A stretch of DNA of 64,000 nt from Tahibacter aquaticus (GTDB lineage: Bacteria; Pseudomonadota; Gammaproteobacteria; Xanthomonadales; Rhodanobacteraceae): NCBI RefSeq assembly GCF_004363655.1, contig NZ_SNZH01000019.1, positions 24,001 through 88,000 of the forward strand. The letters run 5' to 3'. The translations under genes and the position numbers were made by a program. The notes beneath the pieces were generated by a model that saw nothing but the letters and a program-made list of their open reading frames with translations, was not told the DNA's origin and did no database searches. How positions within the stretch are numbered: position 1 is the first letter of the stretch; each line of letters begins with the position of its first letter. This document shows positions 1 to 10,516 of this stretch, one piece after another.

Positions 1-2125
1 GCGGGCCCGAAGCCGCCGTGCTGGCCAGCTGCGAGACGATGGTGCCACCGCTGATGGCGACGGTCGCCGCGGCGGAAGTGCCCAGGTCGAAGCAGCCCAG
101 CGTGGTCGAGGTGTTACCGAACGTGCAGACGGTGATGGTGCCGTTGCTCTGGGTGTAGGTGAATGCGGTGGCCGACGCGCCGACACCGAAGCGTCCGGCC
201 GCGTTGACGCTGCCGCCTTCGATGTTGATGTTGGAGCCCGCACTGAAGCCGATCGAATTGCCGGTGGCCGTGCCGACGTTGTAGATGCCGGTTGTCACGC
301 GCAGGCGGCCGGCGACCGTAGCCGAACCGTTCTGGCCGGCAACGACGAAGTTGGGATTGTTGAGCCAGAAACCGGTCGTCGCACCGATGCTGTAGCCCGC
401 GGTGGTGAATACGCGATTGGTCGCCGTGAACGAGCCCGACAGCTTGAAGGTGCCGTTGCTCAGGGTCAGGAAGCCGGCCGAATCGGTGGCCACGCCCTGC
501 ACGGTGAAGCTGGCCGGGTTCAGTTCCAGGGTCGGCGTGCTGTTCGTACCCTTGTTGACCGTGACCGCACGCACATCGGTGGTCGCGCCGCTGCCGCCGA
601 AGGTACTGTTGGCCGCACCGGTGAACACGATGCCGGCACCGGCGGTATTGCCGTTGGTGCTGAAATCCAGCGTGTTGTTGTTGGTCAGGCTGGTGCCGAC
701 CGTCAGCACATGCGTGGTGACCGTACCCGTCGCCGGCGCCTCGAAGATGCCGTTGTTGAGCACGGAAGTGCCCACGACCAGGGTGCGTGCTGCCGTCGGA
801 TCCCACTGCAGCGTGGCCGAAGAATTGACCGTCAGGCTCAGCGCCACGGCTGCCGTATCGATGACGACCGGGCTGCCCGCGACGATGGTCACGTTGTCGG
901 CAGCGTTGGGAACGGCACCGCCGCCCCAGGTGGCCGGATTGCTCCAGTTGCCGCCACCGGCGACCGAGCTCACATTGCCCGGAGCCGGCGTCGCCTGCGT
1001 GCCGGACAAGGCCGTGCTCAGGGCGCCTTCGCTGACGGCGAACACGCGCCAGGTGTAGTTCGTCGACGGGGTCAGGCCGTTGAAGGTCGCGGTGACAGCG
1101 TTCTGCGCGGCCGTGCCGGCGAAAGTGAAGTTCACCCCGTCAGTGGAGTTGTATACAACGTAGCTCAGCTCATCCGGCGAGTCGGTCCAGTTCAGCGTGG
1201 TGCTGAGCGCGGTGACGCCGCTGAAGTTCAGCGCGGTCGGCGCGGTCGGCACCGGCGGCGTGAAATCGAAGGTGCGGCGCGCACCGTTCGCGGCCGAGGT
1301 CAGCACGGTGATCGGGCCGGCGGCGTTGTACAGGTTGTTGACCGGCGTGGCCGAGGCGCCGTTGTAGCTCGGTGCCGGCGTGCCCGTCAGCGGCGCATCG
1401 ACCGAACCGACATTGCCGGCCGTGTTGGTCGAGGAAAAACCAATCTGCGGATCCTGCGAATCGGTGCTGGTCGCGCCAGCCGTACTCATGGTCATGCTGC
1501 CGTAGACGAAACCGATCGAGCCGGTGGTTTCGTGCAGCTGCACCTGGTAGGTCAGGTCGGCGGTGCCGCCGCTATTGAAGTTCGACTGGTTGTTCAGCCA
1601 TTCCACCGTCAGCGTGCGCGAAGGCGCCGTGCCGGTAACGCGGAAATGTACCTTGCCGTCGCCCAGATGCGTGCGCTGGTCGGCGCCGTAGGCCGTGATC
1701 AGCGGGATATTCGTCTGCGCCAGCGGCTGGTACGGCGAACCGGCCTGCGCGGCAGCACCCAGGCGCAGCACGCCGTTCTCGTTGATCGAGAACTGGGTGA
1801 AGCGTGCACCCTGGAAAAAGAAGTCGAAACCGATGTCGGTCAGTGGCGAGGCGGTGTCGTCGAGGTTGGCCGCGAGCAGCTGGGTCGTGCCCGTGCTCAT
1901 ATCGGCCAGCGACCCGGTAGTTCCGGTGGCGAAGGTGTAGTTCGTCGTGGCATTCGGGACTATGCCCGGATAAGCCTCGGTAACCGGCACCTGTTCCGTC
2001 AGCGCCGGTTTGCCCGTAGCCGTCAGCGCTGCCGACGTTACCGACTCCACGCCGCTACCGGCAGATGCCGCCAACGCGGTCAGCGTCAGCGCCAGGCCGG
2101 CGCTCAATGAAAGCTTCTTGATCAT
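1..2125 (-). CDS. Secreted fibronectin type III / G8-like surface protein (partial, C-terminus beyond window)
   Basis: The frame is open from an ATG at 2125 to the window edge, giving about 708 residues with no stop, so the C-terminus is missing. GGGGA lies 7 bases before the ATG. The protein starts MIKKLSLSAGLALTLTALA, a clear signal peptide. The first 250 or so residues form a beta-rich domain with 'GFDFFFQG' and 'FVYGSMT'-like strands. A fibronectin type III module follows at about 300-390 (PTAPTALNFSG, then LTPSTNYTWRVFAVSEG). Next comes a segment with 'GNWSNPATWGGGAVP', as seen in G8-like and adhesin repeats, and then long Ser/Thr/Gly/Asn-rich beta-helix-like sequence. Family knowledge suggests an exported adhesin or autotransporter-like cell-surface protein. 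The exact role is not visible because the C-terminal anchor is outside the window. Confidence 0.75.
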   Translation of the reverse strand, partial: MIKKLSLSAGLALTLTALAASAGSGVESVTSAALTATGKPALTEQVPVTEAYPGIVPNATTNYTFATGTTGSLADMSTGTTQLLAANLDDTASPLTDIGFDFFFQGARFTQFSINENGVLRLGAAAQAGSPYQPLAQTNIPLITAYGADQRTHLGDGKVHFRVTGTAPSRTLTVEWLNNQSNFNSGGTADLTYQVQLHETTGSIGFVYGSMTMSTAGATSTDSQDPQIGFSSTNTAGNVGSVDAPLTGTPAPSYNGASATPVNNLYNAAGPITVLTSAANGARRTFDFTPPVPTAPTALNFSGVTALSTTLNWTDSPDELSYVVYNSTDGVNFTFAGTAAQNAVTATFNGLTPSTNYTWRVFAVSEGALSTALSGTQATPAPGNVSSVAGGGNWSNPATWGGGAVPNAADNVTIVAGSPVVIDTAAVALSLTVNSSATLQWDPTAARTLVVGTSVLNNGIFEAPATGTVTTHVLTVGTSLTNNNTLDFSTNGNTAGAGIVFTGAANSTFGGSGATTDVRAVTVNKGTNSTPTLELNPASFTVQGVATDSAGFLTLSNGTFKLSGSFTATNRVFTTAGYSIGATTGFWLNNPNFVVAGQNGSATVAGRLRVTTGIYNVGTATGNSIGFSAGSNINIEGGSVNAAGRFGVGASATAFTYTQSNGTITVCTFGNTSTTLGCFDLGTSAAATVAISGGTIVSQLASTAASGP

Positions 2126-2807
2126 TCGAAATCCCCACATTTCTACGGCTGATCTGATTGCCGCCAACGGCATCGCCACCGGCCGAAGACCGATGGCGCC
2201 GCTGCGCGGTGCCCCAACGCAACTGCTGTTTCAGGTTTACTGGATTACCGGCACGCCGCCGCAGGACGGCGCGCAAGAGGACACGCCGGGCAACGCCGGT
2301 CAGGCAAAGCCGGAGCGGCTACCTCGATGTCGCGAATGCAAAACACGGGCGAGGCCAAAAGGACTTCGGCCTGGCAGCCAGGAGCGGCACCGGATGCTGC
2401 AGGTGCCGGCGGCATGACGCAGGCCCGCTGCCCGCTTGCCGGATGGAGACGGTGTTGCAGATGCCACATTCACGATGCGTTTCCCCCTAGAAACCGGCAT
2501 CCGAACAGGGACTGATGAATACAGATGCGGCATGGAATCCCGGCTCCACCCTGCACCTGCGTTCCCCCATGCCAAGGCGACAGAACGAAGCCATGACAGT
2601 GCATTCGTAGCATATCGCCGCGAGGGAAGCCAGCGACCGCAGCCGTGCGGGCAATCCGTTCCGCAGCGTGTGGCTGGCCACGCGCGAGGCGATCGATTGC
2701 CGAATTGCGTATCTGTGCAGGGGCGTCGGCACGGCCCTCTTTTCAGTCCGGCGCGACTGGCGCAGCATGCGCCATAGATCGCCCATCCCCACTACGGAGA
2801 CACAACC
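2126..2807. other. Intergenic stretch with no recognised gene
   Basis: About 680 bases separate the divergent starts of the surface protein and the TerB-like gene. Several short open frames exist on both strands, but none has a convincing ribosome binding site, a recognisable domain or a consistent codon bias. I saw no RNA gene or strong hairpin. The promoters of both flanking genes should lie here. Confidence 0.5.
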
Positions 2808-3269
2808 ATGGCACATGGCGAAAACCCGGCACAGGGCAGCCGCTTCGGCGCTTTGCTGCGCGATCTGGGCAGTTCGATCGGCGAACTGCTGGGCGGTGGC
2901 AAGCTCGAACCCGAGCAGGTCATTTCGGTCGAGGTGTTCTTCGGCCTGCTCGGCTATCTGGCTGGCGTGGACAGCATCGTCACCTCGCACGAAGCCGAGT
3001 TCGTCAATCAGTTCATGGAAGATTTACAACTGTCCGCGCGTGGCCGCGACCTCGCCCAGCGGGCCTTCACGCGCGGGCGCAAGCGCGAGATCGAGCTGCG
3101 CAGCGAGATCGAGCGTTTCCTGGCGGTCTATCCCCGCGGCGGCGGCGAAGCCCACAAGCTGCACGACGCCCTGTACCGACTGGCCGCCGCGGACGGACGC
3201 CTGCAGCCGCGGGAAAAGGCATTTCTGGAAGAGGCAACTCAGCTGCTCGGCTTCACTGCCGAGCACTGA
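2808..3269 (+). CDS. TerB-like (DjlA N-domain-like) helical protein
   Basis: This is a 153-residue cytosolic protein, all helical by appearance. It carries the repeated TerB-family pattern of acidic helix-turn units: 'GVDSIVTSHEAEFVNQFM' near residues 60-77, and 'AAADGRLQPREKAFLEEA' near 126-143, where Asp-Gly followed by Glu is the family hallmark. The TerB/DjlA N-terminal domain is linked to tellurite resistance proteins and some J-domain co-chaperones. No J domain is present here, so the role is unknown. The start has GGAGA 8 bases upstream. It stands alone and converges on orn, with a strong hairpin between them. Confidence 0.7.
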   Translation: MAHGENPAQGSRFGALLRDLGSSIGELLGGGKLEPEQVISVEVFFGLLGYLAGVDSIVTSHEAEFVNQFMEDLQLSARGRDLAQRAFTRGRKREIELRSEIERFLAVYPRGGGEAHKLHDALYRLAAADGRLQPREKAFLEEATQLLGFTAEH

Positions 3270-3276
3270 AGCGCCA

Positions 3277-3302
3277 GCGGAGCGCCGGCCGCGGCGCTCC
3301 GC
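3277..3302. terminator. Hairpin between convergent terB-like and orn genes
   Basis: Ten-base arms (3277-3286 GCGGAGCGCC and 3293-3302 GGCGCTCCGC) are perfectly complementary around a 6-base loop. An A/T-rich run follows (AAAAATTCTATTTT). It lies 8 bases after the terB-like stop and 59 bases from the orn stop, which suits a terminator for the plus-strand gene and possibly both. Confidence 0.6.
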
Positions 3303-3360
3303 CTGTGAAAAATTCTATTTTGAGCCGCCTCGCGAAAAAGACGCAAAAGAAAATCCGCGC

Positions 3361-3930
3361 CTACGCGTTGCCGCCCGCCCCGGCCAGCCGGCCCATGAAC
3401 TGGCGGTAGTATTTCAGCTCGTCCACCGAATCGCGCGCATCCGACAACGCCGTGTGGGCCGAGTCCTTGACGTGACCCTTGGCGATTTCCGGCGCCCAGC
3501 GCCGCGCCAGCTCCTTCAGGGTGGAAACATCCAGATTGCGATAATGGAAAAAACGTTCCAGGCGCGGCATCAGCCGGTAGAGAAAACGCCGGTCCTGGCA
3601 GATTGAATTGCCGCACATCGGTGACTTCCCGGCGGGCAGCCAGCGCAGCAGGAAGTCCATGGTCAGCGCCTCGGCCACGCCCAGCTCGATTTCCGATTCG
3701 ATCACGCGCTGCCACAGGCCGGATTTGCGATGCTGGTTGCGGTTCCAGTCGTCCATCGCCTCCAGCCGGGCCAGCGGATGACGGATGGCGAATTCGGGGC
3801 CTTCCGCCAGCACGTTCAGTTCCTTGTCGGTCACCAGGGTGGCAATTTCCAGGATGGAATCGTTGTCCGGATCCAGCCCGGTCATTTCCAGGTCGATCCA
3901 GATCAGATTGTCTTCCTGCGGCTGCGTCAT
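3361..3930 (-). CDS. orn: Oligoribonuclease (3'-5' exoribonuclease for short RNA and pGpG)
   Basis: This 189-residue DEDDh exonuclease matches Orn along its length. Exo I is '[12 protein letters not shown]' (catalytic Asp and Glu, residues about 12-14), and Exo III is '[17 protein letters not shown]' near residues 160-175, with the catalytic His and Asp. Orn degrades 2-5 nt RNA and is the main enzyme that hydrolyses pGpG, the product of EAL phosphodiesterases, to GMP. The chosen ATG at 3930 gives [11 protein letters not shown] and has GGGGAGCAA upstream. The frame continues further upstream without a better start. It is divergent from a GGDEF-EAL gene, with 148 bases between the two starts, so the two enzymes that act in sequence on c-di-GMP are neighbours. 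Confidence 0.95.
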   Translation of the reverse strand: MTQPQEDNLIWIDLEMTGLDPDNDSILEIATLVTDKELNVLAEGPEFAIRHPLARLEAMDDWNRNQHRKSGLWQRVIESEIELGVAEALTMDFLLRWLPAGKSPMCGNSICQDRRFLYRLMPRLERFFHYRNLDVSTLKELARRWAPEIAKGHVKDSAHTALSDARDSVDELKYYRQFMGRLAGAGGNA

Positions 3931-4078
3931 GGCCTGTTGCTCCCCGGTTGGATCGTAAAAACCGGGATCATAGCCCGCCGGCTCCATACGGCCAATTTGC
4001 AGCCGCGGCCGCTGGGCCTTACGCTGCGCAAACCCTGGGGGGAAAGGGGCCGGGGTATAGCGGTACAGGGGACGGGGG

Positions 4079-6661
4079 ATGGATCGGGTATTGCTGCTGG
4101 AAGCCTCGGCCACGCGCCGGCGGGCGGTCCGCACGCTATTGGCGCCGCGGGGCTTCGACGTTACCGAAAGCAACGACTACGCCCAGGCGCTGGAGATACT
4201 CCGCCGCCAGGGCGAAACCGTGAGCGCCTTGCGCGCCATCGTACTGGGCTGGCCGGAACTCGCCGATAGTCTCGCCGACGAGCTGTTTGCCCTGCTGCGG
4301 CGCGAGGAATTCGAACATCTCGCGGTTTTGCTGCTGGCCGACAGCAGCGATGCCGGCGCCGTGAACTGGATGATGAAGCGCCCAAGCAGCGCCATGCTGC
4401 TGTGGAGCGACTACAGCGAATGCGCCGACGCACTGAGCAAACTGCTCGCCCCCGCGGCACAACCGCAGGATCTGGATATCGGCGGCCAGTCGCATCTGCG
4501 CATCCTGTTCGTGGATGACTCCGCTACGGTGCGCACCGCCTTCCGCCGCCTGCTGATGAAACAGGGCTACGTGGTCGAGACCGCCAACGATGTCGAAGAC
4601 GGCTGGGCCAAGGCCCAGGCCGGCAATTTCGATATTGCGATCGTCGACTACTTCATGCCGGGCGATCCAGGCCCGGTACTGGTACGCCGGCTCAAGGACG
4701 ATGCGCGCACGACCGGCGTGCTCACCGCCATCATCACCGGCACCTATTCCGACCGCGTGATCAACGAGTCGCTCGCTGCCGGCGCGCTGGAATGCCTGTT
4801 CAAGAGCGAGGCGCGGGAATTGTTCCTCGCCCGCCTGGGCTCGCTCGCCCGCGCCGTGCAGAACCGCCAGTCGGTGGACGCGGAACGGCGCCGGCTGCAA
4901 AGCATCCTCTCTTCGGTCGGCGACGGCGTCTACGGCGTCGATGCACGCGGCCTGATGCAGTTCGTCAATCCGGCCGCACTGGACATGCTTGGCTACGACC
5001 GCACCGAGGAATTCATCGGCCGCAGCGCGCATGAACTTTTCCACTATGCCTTCGAAGACGGCACGCCGACCACGCCGGCCAGCTGTTTCCTGTCGCAGGC
5101 CTATGCCCAGGGCAGCCAGGTGCCAGGCTGGCAGTCGGTGTTCTGGACCCGCGGCAACCGGCCCATGCCGGTGGAATGCACGGTCTATCCGCTGAACCTG
5201 GACGGCCGCCGCGAAGGCTCTGTCGTGGCCTTCCGCGATATTTCCTCGCGCCGCATGCTGGAAGAGGAGTTGCGCTGGCAGGCCAGCCACGATGCGCTGA
5301 CCAAGCTGAAGAACCGCGGCTGGTTCGAGACCCAGCTGGAACAGGAAGTCGCGCGTCTCAAGCGCACTGAGCAGATCTCCATCCTGCTGTTCCTCGACCT
5401 CGACCGCTTCAAATACATCAACGACACCGCCGGCCATACCGCCGGCGACCAGCTGCTGGTGGACATGAGCCGGCGCCTGTCGTCGCGCCTGCGCGGCTCC
5501 GACCATCTCGCCCGCATGGGCGGCGACGAATACGCGGTGATTTTGCGCAATGTGAACCTGGAACGGGCGCATGCCATCGCCGACGATTTCCGCCGCGCCA
5601 TTGTCGGCTCGCCGTTTGCCTACGGCGGCAAGAGCTATCGCGTCGGCGTCAGCATCGGCGTCGCCGTGCTCGACCAGCACACGCCCTCGCGCACCGAGGC
5701 CATGGCCAACGCCGACATCGCCCTGCACCTGGCCAAGCGCCACGGCCGCAACCAGGTTCACCTCTTCGCCGAAGACGCCGACCAGCGCGCCATGATGGAC
5801 GTGGAGCTGGGCTGGAGCGCACGCCTGGAAGAAGCCTTGCGCCTGGACCAGTTCGTGCTGTGTTTCCAGCCGATACTGCCGATGCGCCAGATCGACTACG
5901 ACGCCCTGCCCGAGCAGCACGGTGCGCTGTGGGCGCGCCACCTGCGCCGGCATCAGCAGCAGCGCGTGTTCTACGAAGCGCTGATCCGCCTGCGCGATGC
6001 AGATGGCAGCCTGGTCGCGCCCTCGGCCTTCCTGCCCGCGGCAGAGCGCTTCAGCCTGATCGGCGACATCGACCGCTGGGTCATTCGAAATGCCTTCAAG
6101 GCGCTGCGCGAAAACTCCAGCCAGGAACCGCCGGTCGGCGTGTCCATCAACCTGTCGGCGCAATCCATAGGCCAGGCCGACCTGCCCCGTTTCATCACCG
6201 ACCGCCTGGTCGAATACAACATCGATCCACGCGCCGTCGCCTTCGAAATCACCGAAACCGGCGCACTCAACAACCTCGATGCCGCGCGCAACCTGATCAC
6301 CGAACTGCGCGCCTTCGGCTGCCGCTTCGCGCTGGACGATTTCGGTGTCGGCTTCTCCTCGTTCACCCATCTGAAACACCTCGACGTCGACATGCTCAAG
6401 ATCGACGGCTCTTTCACCCAGGGCCTGCTGACCGACCCGGTAGACCTGGCCGTGATCACGGCGATCACCAGCATCGCCCACTCCATCGGCAAGATCACCG
6501 TGGCCGAATACGTCGACCGTCCGGAAATCCTGCGCGCCCTGCGCAATTGCGGCGTTGATTATGCGCAGGGCTTTTACGTCGGCAGGCCCAAGGCCGGCTT
6601 GCGCGCGGCGGGCGGGCAGCTGGAAGTGGTAGGCGGGAATGAGTCGGCGGCGAATGGGTGA
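4079..6661 (+). CDS. REC-REC-PAS-GGDEF-EAL cyclic-di-GMP signalling protein
   Basis: An 860-residue cytosolic multidomain regulator. Residues 1-125 look like a degenerate receiver without an acidic pocket. A complete receiver follows at about 140-260 (acidic pair D146/D147, phospho-acceptor D190 in 'IVDYFMPG'). A PAS domain lies at about 275-390 ('[19 protein letters not shown]'). The GGDEF domain has GGDEY at 481-485, so cyclase activity is possible. The EAL domain has 'YEALIRL' (E633), 'INLSAQS', 'FEITETG', 'LDDFGVG', 'MLKIDGSF' and 'AQGFYVGRP'. All the usual metal and catalytic residues appear present, so phosphodiesterase activity is likely. AGGGGA precedes the ATG. It is divergent from orn, whose product clears pGpG. 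Net output (synthesis or breakdown) cannot be read from sequence alone. Confidence 0.93.
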   Translation: MDRVLLLEASATRRRAVRTLLAPRGFDVTESNDYAQALEILRRQGETVSALRAIVLGWPELADSLADELFALLRREEFEHLAVLLLADSSDAGAVNWMMKRPSSAMLLWSDYSECADALSKLLAPAAQPQDLDIGGQSHLRILFVDDSATVRTAFRRLLMKQGYVVETANDVEDGWAKAQAGNFDIAIVDYFMPGDPGPVLVRRLKDDARTTGVLTAIITGTYSDRVINESLAAGALECLFKSEARELFLARLGSLARAVQNRQSVDAERRRLQSILSSVGDGVYGVDARGLMQFVNPAALDMLGYDRTEEFIGRSAHELFHYAFEDGTPTTPASCFLSQAYAQGSQVPGWQSVFWTRGNRPMPVECTVYPLNLDGRREGSVVAFRDISSRRMLEEELRWQASHDALTKLKNRGWFETQLEQEVARLKRTEQISILLFLDLDRFKYINDTAGHTAGDQLLVDMSRRLSSRLRGSDHLARMGGDEYAVILRNVNLERAHAIADDFRRAIVGSPFAYGGKSYRVGVSIGVAVLDQHTPSRTEAMANADIALHLAKRHGRNQVHLFAEDADQRAMMDVELGWSARLEEALRLDQFVLCFQPILPMRQIDYDALPEQHGALWARHLRRHQQQRVFYEALIRLRDADGSLVAPSAFLPAAERFSLIGDIDRWVIRNAFKALRENSSQEPPVGVSINLSAQSIGQADLPRFITDRLVEYNIDPRAVAFEITETGALNNLDAARNLITELRAFGCRFALDDFGVGFSSFTHLKHLDVDMLKIDGSFTQGLLTDPVDLAVITAITSIAHSIGKITVAEYVDRPEILRALRNCGVDYAQGFYVGRPKAGLRAAGGQLEVVGGNESAANG

Positions 6662-6776
6662 TGGTTTTTGGGTCTGGATGATGCCGCCGTGCCTGACATT
6701 GCGGTTTTTGCTGAACTCACGCACACCCGATCTGCGCCAATGACCTGTCTATGCCGTTTGCGGGAATGCCTGCCGC

Positions 6777-6816
6777 CTCACCTGCCCCCAGCGAGCTGGG
6801 GGGAGAGGGGCCCAAA
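6777..6816. repeat. GGGGAGAGGG-type palindromic repeat
   Basis: 'TGCCCCCAGCGAGCTGGGGG' followed by GAGAGGGGCCC forms an inverted unit. It resembles the units at 6948-6990, 51009-51082 and 51140-51255. Such C/T-rich and G/A-rich runs recur in intergenic DNA of Xanthomonadales. Confidence 0.6.
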
Positions 6817-6947
6817 AACCCGGAGCAAGCATTTTGTATTTCGTTAGAAACGAAAAATTGAATATCCCGGAAAAGCAAACCTTGGGAAAAAGAGACCGTA
6901 TCGCCGGGGACTGCCTTAGCCGATGAAAATGAAAACCTCACGCTCCG

Positions 6948-6990
6948 CGGACTGCGTCGGGGAGAGGGTCGAGGGTGAGGGGACCGCCCT
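6948..6990. repeat. GGGGAGAGGG-type repeat, second copy
   Basis: The unit reads 'GACTGCGTCGGGGAGAGGGT' and then CGAGGGTGAGGGG. The same 'GACGCAGTC' and 'GGGTGAGGG' blocks occur in the copies at 51009-51255, so these are members of one family. Confidence 0.6.
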
Positions 6991-7315
6991 GCAACGCGCC
7001 TCGAAACACGATTTTCGCGCCGCCACTCCCCCTACGACGTAGGCATCCCAATCGCAGTCAGGCGACGTCGACACATTCGGGCCTTCGCCCGACCCTAGAC
7101 AAACGTCGAAACCACTCCACTCCGACTTGCACGATCCTGCCCTGACAAGCGTTGCCAACCACGCTTCATCGGCCTGCACGCACCTGTCGCCGCGCGGTAC
7201 GAATCGCTGCAGCGCAGCGCAAGTTCCTTAAATAAATCTTCACTGAGGCCGGAGCTTGGTATCCGGCATGCCGACGCATACTAGTGCAGCGCACCATTAC
7301 TTACCGGCCCTCTGC

Positions 7316-10300
7316 ATGCTTGGCATTGTCCGCGTCGCCTTGCAGCGTCCCTACACCTTCGTGGTGCTGGCGCTGCTGCTGTTGATCGTAGGCCCCTTGG
7401 CGGCCTTGCGTTCGCCTACGGATATTTTTCCGGAAATCAAGATTCCCGTGATCAGCGTGGTCTGGCAGTACACGGGCCTGCCGCCCGACGCGATGTCCGG
7501 ACGCATCACCACGCCGTTCCAGCGCGCGCTGACCACGACCGTCAACGACATCGAACATATCGAGGCGAATTCGTATACCGGCTTCGGCATCATCAAGATC
7601 TTTTTCCAGCCGACGGTCGATATCAACATGGCCAACGCGCAGGTGACGGCCATCTCGCAGACCCTGCTGCGACAGATGCCGCCCGGCGTGAATCCGCCAC
7701 TGATCCTCAACTACAACGCCTCGACGGTACCCATCCTGCAGCTGGCGCTGTCGGGCAAGGGCATGAGCGAACAGACCCTGGGCGACCTGGGCACCAACGT
7801 GGTGCGCACGCGCCTGGTCACGGTACCGGGCGCCGCCGTGCCCTTCCCCTTCGGCGGCAAATCGCGCCAGGTGCAGATCGACCTCGATCCCGCCGCGCTG
7901 CAGGCCCGCGGCCTTTCCGGCCAGGACGTGGCCACTGCGCTGGCGGCGCAGAACCTGATCACGCCGGTCGGCACGCAGAAGATCGGCGCGTTCGAATACA
8001 CCATCCAGCTCAACAACGCGCCATCCGACCTGGACGCCATCGCCGCCATGCCGATCAAGACCGTCGCCGGTGCGCTGGTCACCATCCGCGACGTGGCCAA
8101 CGTGCGCGACGGCAACCCGCCGCAGACCAATGTGGTCCACGTCGACGGCAATCGCTCGGTGCTGCTGACCGTGTTCAAGAACGGCTCGGCCTCGACGCTG
8201 GCGATCATCGACGGCATCAAGGCCATGGCCGAGGCGATCAAGCCCGGCCTGCCGGAAAACCTCGAAATCAAGCCCATCGGCGACCAGTCGCTGTTCGTGC
8301 GCAATGCCATCGGCGGCGTGGCCAAGGAAGGCATGATCGCTGCAGCGCTGACCAGCCTGATGATCCTGCTGTTCCTCGGGAGCTGGCGCTCGACCGTGAT
8401 CATCGCCGTGTCGATTCCGCTGTCGGTACTCGGCGCCATCGCCACGCTGGCAGCCTTCGGCGAAACCCTCAACATCATGACCCTGGGCGGCCTGGCCCTG
8501 GCCGTAGGCATTCTCGTCGACGATGCCACTGTGACCATCGAGAACATCAACTGGCATCTGGAACAAGGCAAGGAAGTGGAAGCCTCGATTTATGACGGCG
8601 CGCAGCAGATCGTCACGCCGGCCTTCGTTTCCCTGCTGTGCATCTGCATCGTGTTCGTGCCGATGTTCTTCCTCGAAGGCGTGGCGCGCTTCCTGTTCGT
8701 GCCGATGGCCTTGTCGGTGATGTTTGCCATGGCCTGGTCGTTCGTGCTGTCGCGCACGCTGGTACCGACCATGGCCAAGTACCTGCTCAAGCCACACGCA
8801 CCGCATACCGACATGCACGGCAACGAGACCGAGGCGGGACGCTCCGGCAACGCCCTGGTGCGTTTCCAGCGCCGTTTCGAAGGCCGCTTCGAGCGCTTCC
8901 GCGAAGGCTATCGCGACCTGCTCACCCTGGCCCTGCTACACCGGCGCGGCTTCGTGCTCGGCTTCATGGCCGTGGTGCTTGCCTCGTTCCTGCTGCTGCC
9001 TTTCCTCGGCCGCAATTTCTTTCCCTCGGTGGATGCGGGCCAGATTCTCATGCATGCCCGCGCCCAGGTCGGCACGCGCGTAGAGGAAACCGCGAACCGC
9101 TTTGCCGAGATCCAGAAGGCCATCCGCGAGATCATTCCCGCCGACGAACTGGGCACCCTGGTCGACAATGTCGGCATGCCGGTGTCCGGCATCAACATGG
9201 CCTATAACAACACCGGCACCATCGGCACACAGGACGGCGACATCCAGATCTCCCTGCGCGAAGGCCACGCGCCGACCGAAGACTATGTGCGCAAGCTGCG
9301 CGAGGAACTGCCGCGACGTTTCCCCGGCATCACCTTCTCGTTCCTGCCGGCGGACATCGTCAGCCAGATCCTGAATTTCGGCGCGCCCGCGCCGATCGAC
9401 CTGCAGGTGCGCGGGCCGAATGCCGCAGCCAACTATGCCTACGCGGAAAAACTGCTGCGCGATATCCGGCGCATACCCGGCGTGGCCGATGCCCGCATTC
9501 AGCAGTCGGCCGACAGCCCGGTGTTCAAGGTCGACGTCGACCGCAACCGCGCCCAGTACGTCGGCATGACCGAACGCGACGTGACCAACAGCCTGGTGGT
9601 CAACCTGGCCGGTTCTTCGCAGGTAGCGCCGACGTTCTGGCTCAATCCACAGAACGGCGTGCAATACCCCATCGTGATGCAGACGCCGCAGTACGACATG
9701 GATTCCCTCGACGCATTGCGCAACGTGCCGCTGACCTCGGCCAGCGCGTCCGCGCCGCAATTGCTCGGCGGCGTGGCGCAGATCCAGCGCGGCATGGCCA
9801 GCGCCGTGGTGTCGCAGTACGACATCCAGTCCATGGTGCAGATCTATGCCACGCCGCAGGGGCGCGACCTGGGCGCGCTCGCGACCGACATTCAGAACAC
9901 CGTCAAGGCGCACGAGAAAGACCTGCCCAAGGGCACCCAGGTGCATCTGCTCGGCCAGGTGCGCACGATGAACTCGGCGTTCTCGGGCCTCACTTACGGC
10001 CTGATCGGCGCCATCGTGCTGATCTACCTGCTGATCGTGGTGAACTTCCAGTCCTGGAGCGATCCCTTCGTTATCGTCAGCGCCCTGCCCGCGGCGCTGG
10101 CCGGCATCGTCTGGATGCTGTTTGCCACGTTTACCACGTTGTCGGTACCGGCCCTGACCGGCGCCATCATGTGCATGGGCGTGGCCACCGCCAACAGCGT
10201 GCTGGTGATCAGCTTTGCGCGCGAACGCCTGGATGTGCTCGGCGATCCGGTCGCCGCGGCGCTGGAAGCCGGCTTCGTGCGCTTCCGTCCGGTATTGATG

Positions 10301-10516
10301 ACCGCCCTGGCCATGATCATCGGCATGGCGCCGATGGCGCTGGGCCTGGGCGAAGGCGGCGAGCAGAACGCACCGCTGGGTCGCGCCGTGGTCGGCGGCC
10401 TGATCTTCGCCACCATCGCCACCCTGGTTTTCGTTCCCGTCGTTTTCAGCATCGTGCACTCGCGCCATGGCAAGAAAGCCGAGTCGCGCGCGCCTGGAGA
10501 GCCCCATGTCGCCTGA
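7316..10516 (+). CDS. RND efflux transporter permease (AcrB/MexB-like)
   Basis: A resistance-nodulation-division inner-membrane pump of about 1066 residues. It uses the proton gradient to drive substrates from periplasm or membrane to the outside. The start at 7316 gives MLGIVRVALQRPYTFVVLAL, which matches the usual RND N-terminus beginning in the first membrane helix. There is no clear ribosome binding site there. An ATG at 7268 with GGAG 14 bases upstream, or a TTG at 7256, would add 16-20 residues. The essential Asp pair of helix 4 is present ('VGILVDDATVTIE', D402-D403). Two large periplasmic loops and about 12 membrane helices are visible. The adaptor gene overlaps its 3' end, so the three genes 7316-13131 form one operon. 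Substrate cannot be predicted. Confidence 0.92.
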   Translation: MLGIVRVALQRPYTFVVLALLLLIVGPLAALRSPTDIFPEIKIPVISVVWQYTGLPPDAMSGRITTPFQRALTTTVNDIEHIEANSYTGFGIIKIFFQPTVDINMANAQVTAISQTLLRQMPPGVNPPLILNYNASTVPILQLALSGKGMSEQTLGDLGTNVVRTRLVTVPGAAVPFPFGGKSRQVQIDLDPAALQARGLSGQDVATALAAQNLITPVGTQKIGAFEYTIQLNNAPSDLDAIAAMPIKTVAGALVTIRDVANVRDGNPPQTNVVHVDGNRSVLLTVFKNGSASTLAIIDGIKAMAEAIKPGLPENLEIKPIGDQSLFVRNAIGGVAKEGMIAAALTSLMILLFLGSWRSTVIIAVSIPLSVLGAIATLAAFGETLNIMTLGGLALAVGILVDDATVTIENINWHLEQGKEVEASIYDGAQQIVTPAFVSLLCICIVFVPMFFLEGVARFLFVPMALSVMFAMAWSFVLSRTLVPTMAKYLLKPHAPHTDMHGNETEAGRSGNALVRFQRRFEGRFERFREGYRDLLTLALLHRRGFVLGFMAVVLASFLLLPFLGRNFFPSVDAGQILMHARAQVGTRVEETANRFAEIQKAIREIIPADELGTLVDNVGMPVSGINMAYNNTGTIGTQDGDIQISLREGHAPTEDYVRKLREELPRRFPGITFSFLPADIVSQILNFGAPAPIDLQVRGPNAAANYAYAEKLLRDIRRIPGVADARIQQSADSPVFKVDVDRNRAQYVGMTERDVTNSLVVNLAGSSQVAPTFWLNPQNGVQYPIVMQTPQYDMDSLDALRNVPLTSASASAPQLLGGVAQIQRGMASAVVSQYDIQSMVQIYATPQGRDLGALATDIQNTVKAHEKDLPKGTQVHLLGQVRTMNSAFSGLTYGLIGAIVLIYLLIVVNFQSWSDPFVIVSALPAALAGIVWMLFATFTTLSVPALTGAIMCMGVATANSVLVISFARERLDVLGDPVAAALEAGFVRFRPVLMTALAMIIGMAPMALGLGEGGEQNAPLGRAVVGGLIFATIATLVFVPVVFSIVHSRHGKKAESRAPGEPHVA

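Larger units (their letters stand above)
6662..7315. other. Intergenic region with two GGGGAGAGGG-type repeats
   Basis: About 650 bases between the c-di-GMP protein and the RND pump. The two repeat units are listed separately. Between them are A-rich bases (6816-6900) with 'AAATTGAATAT'. No gene is convincing here. Short minus-strand frames have no ribosome binding site and no recognisable domain. Confidence 0.5.

Noticed and set aside
4136-6724. 862-codon minus-strand open frame opposite the GGDEF-EAL gene
   Set aside because: It is a mirror of a high-GC gene with strong third-position bias. The product is rich in Gln, Val and Gly without any domain, while the plus strand encodes complete known domains.
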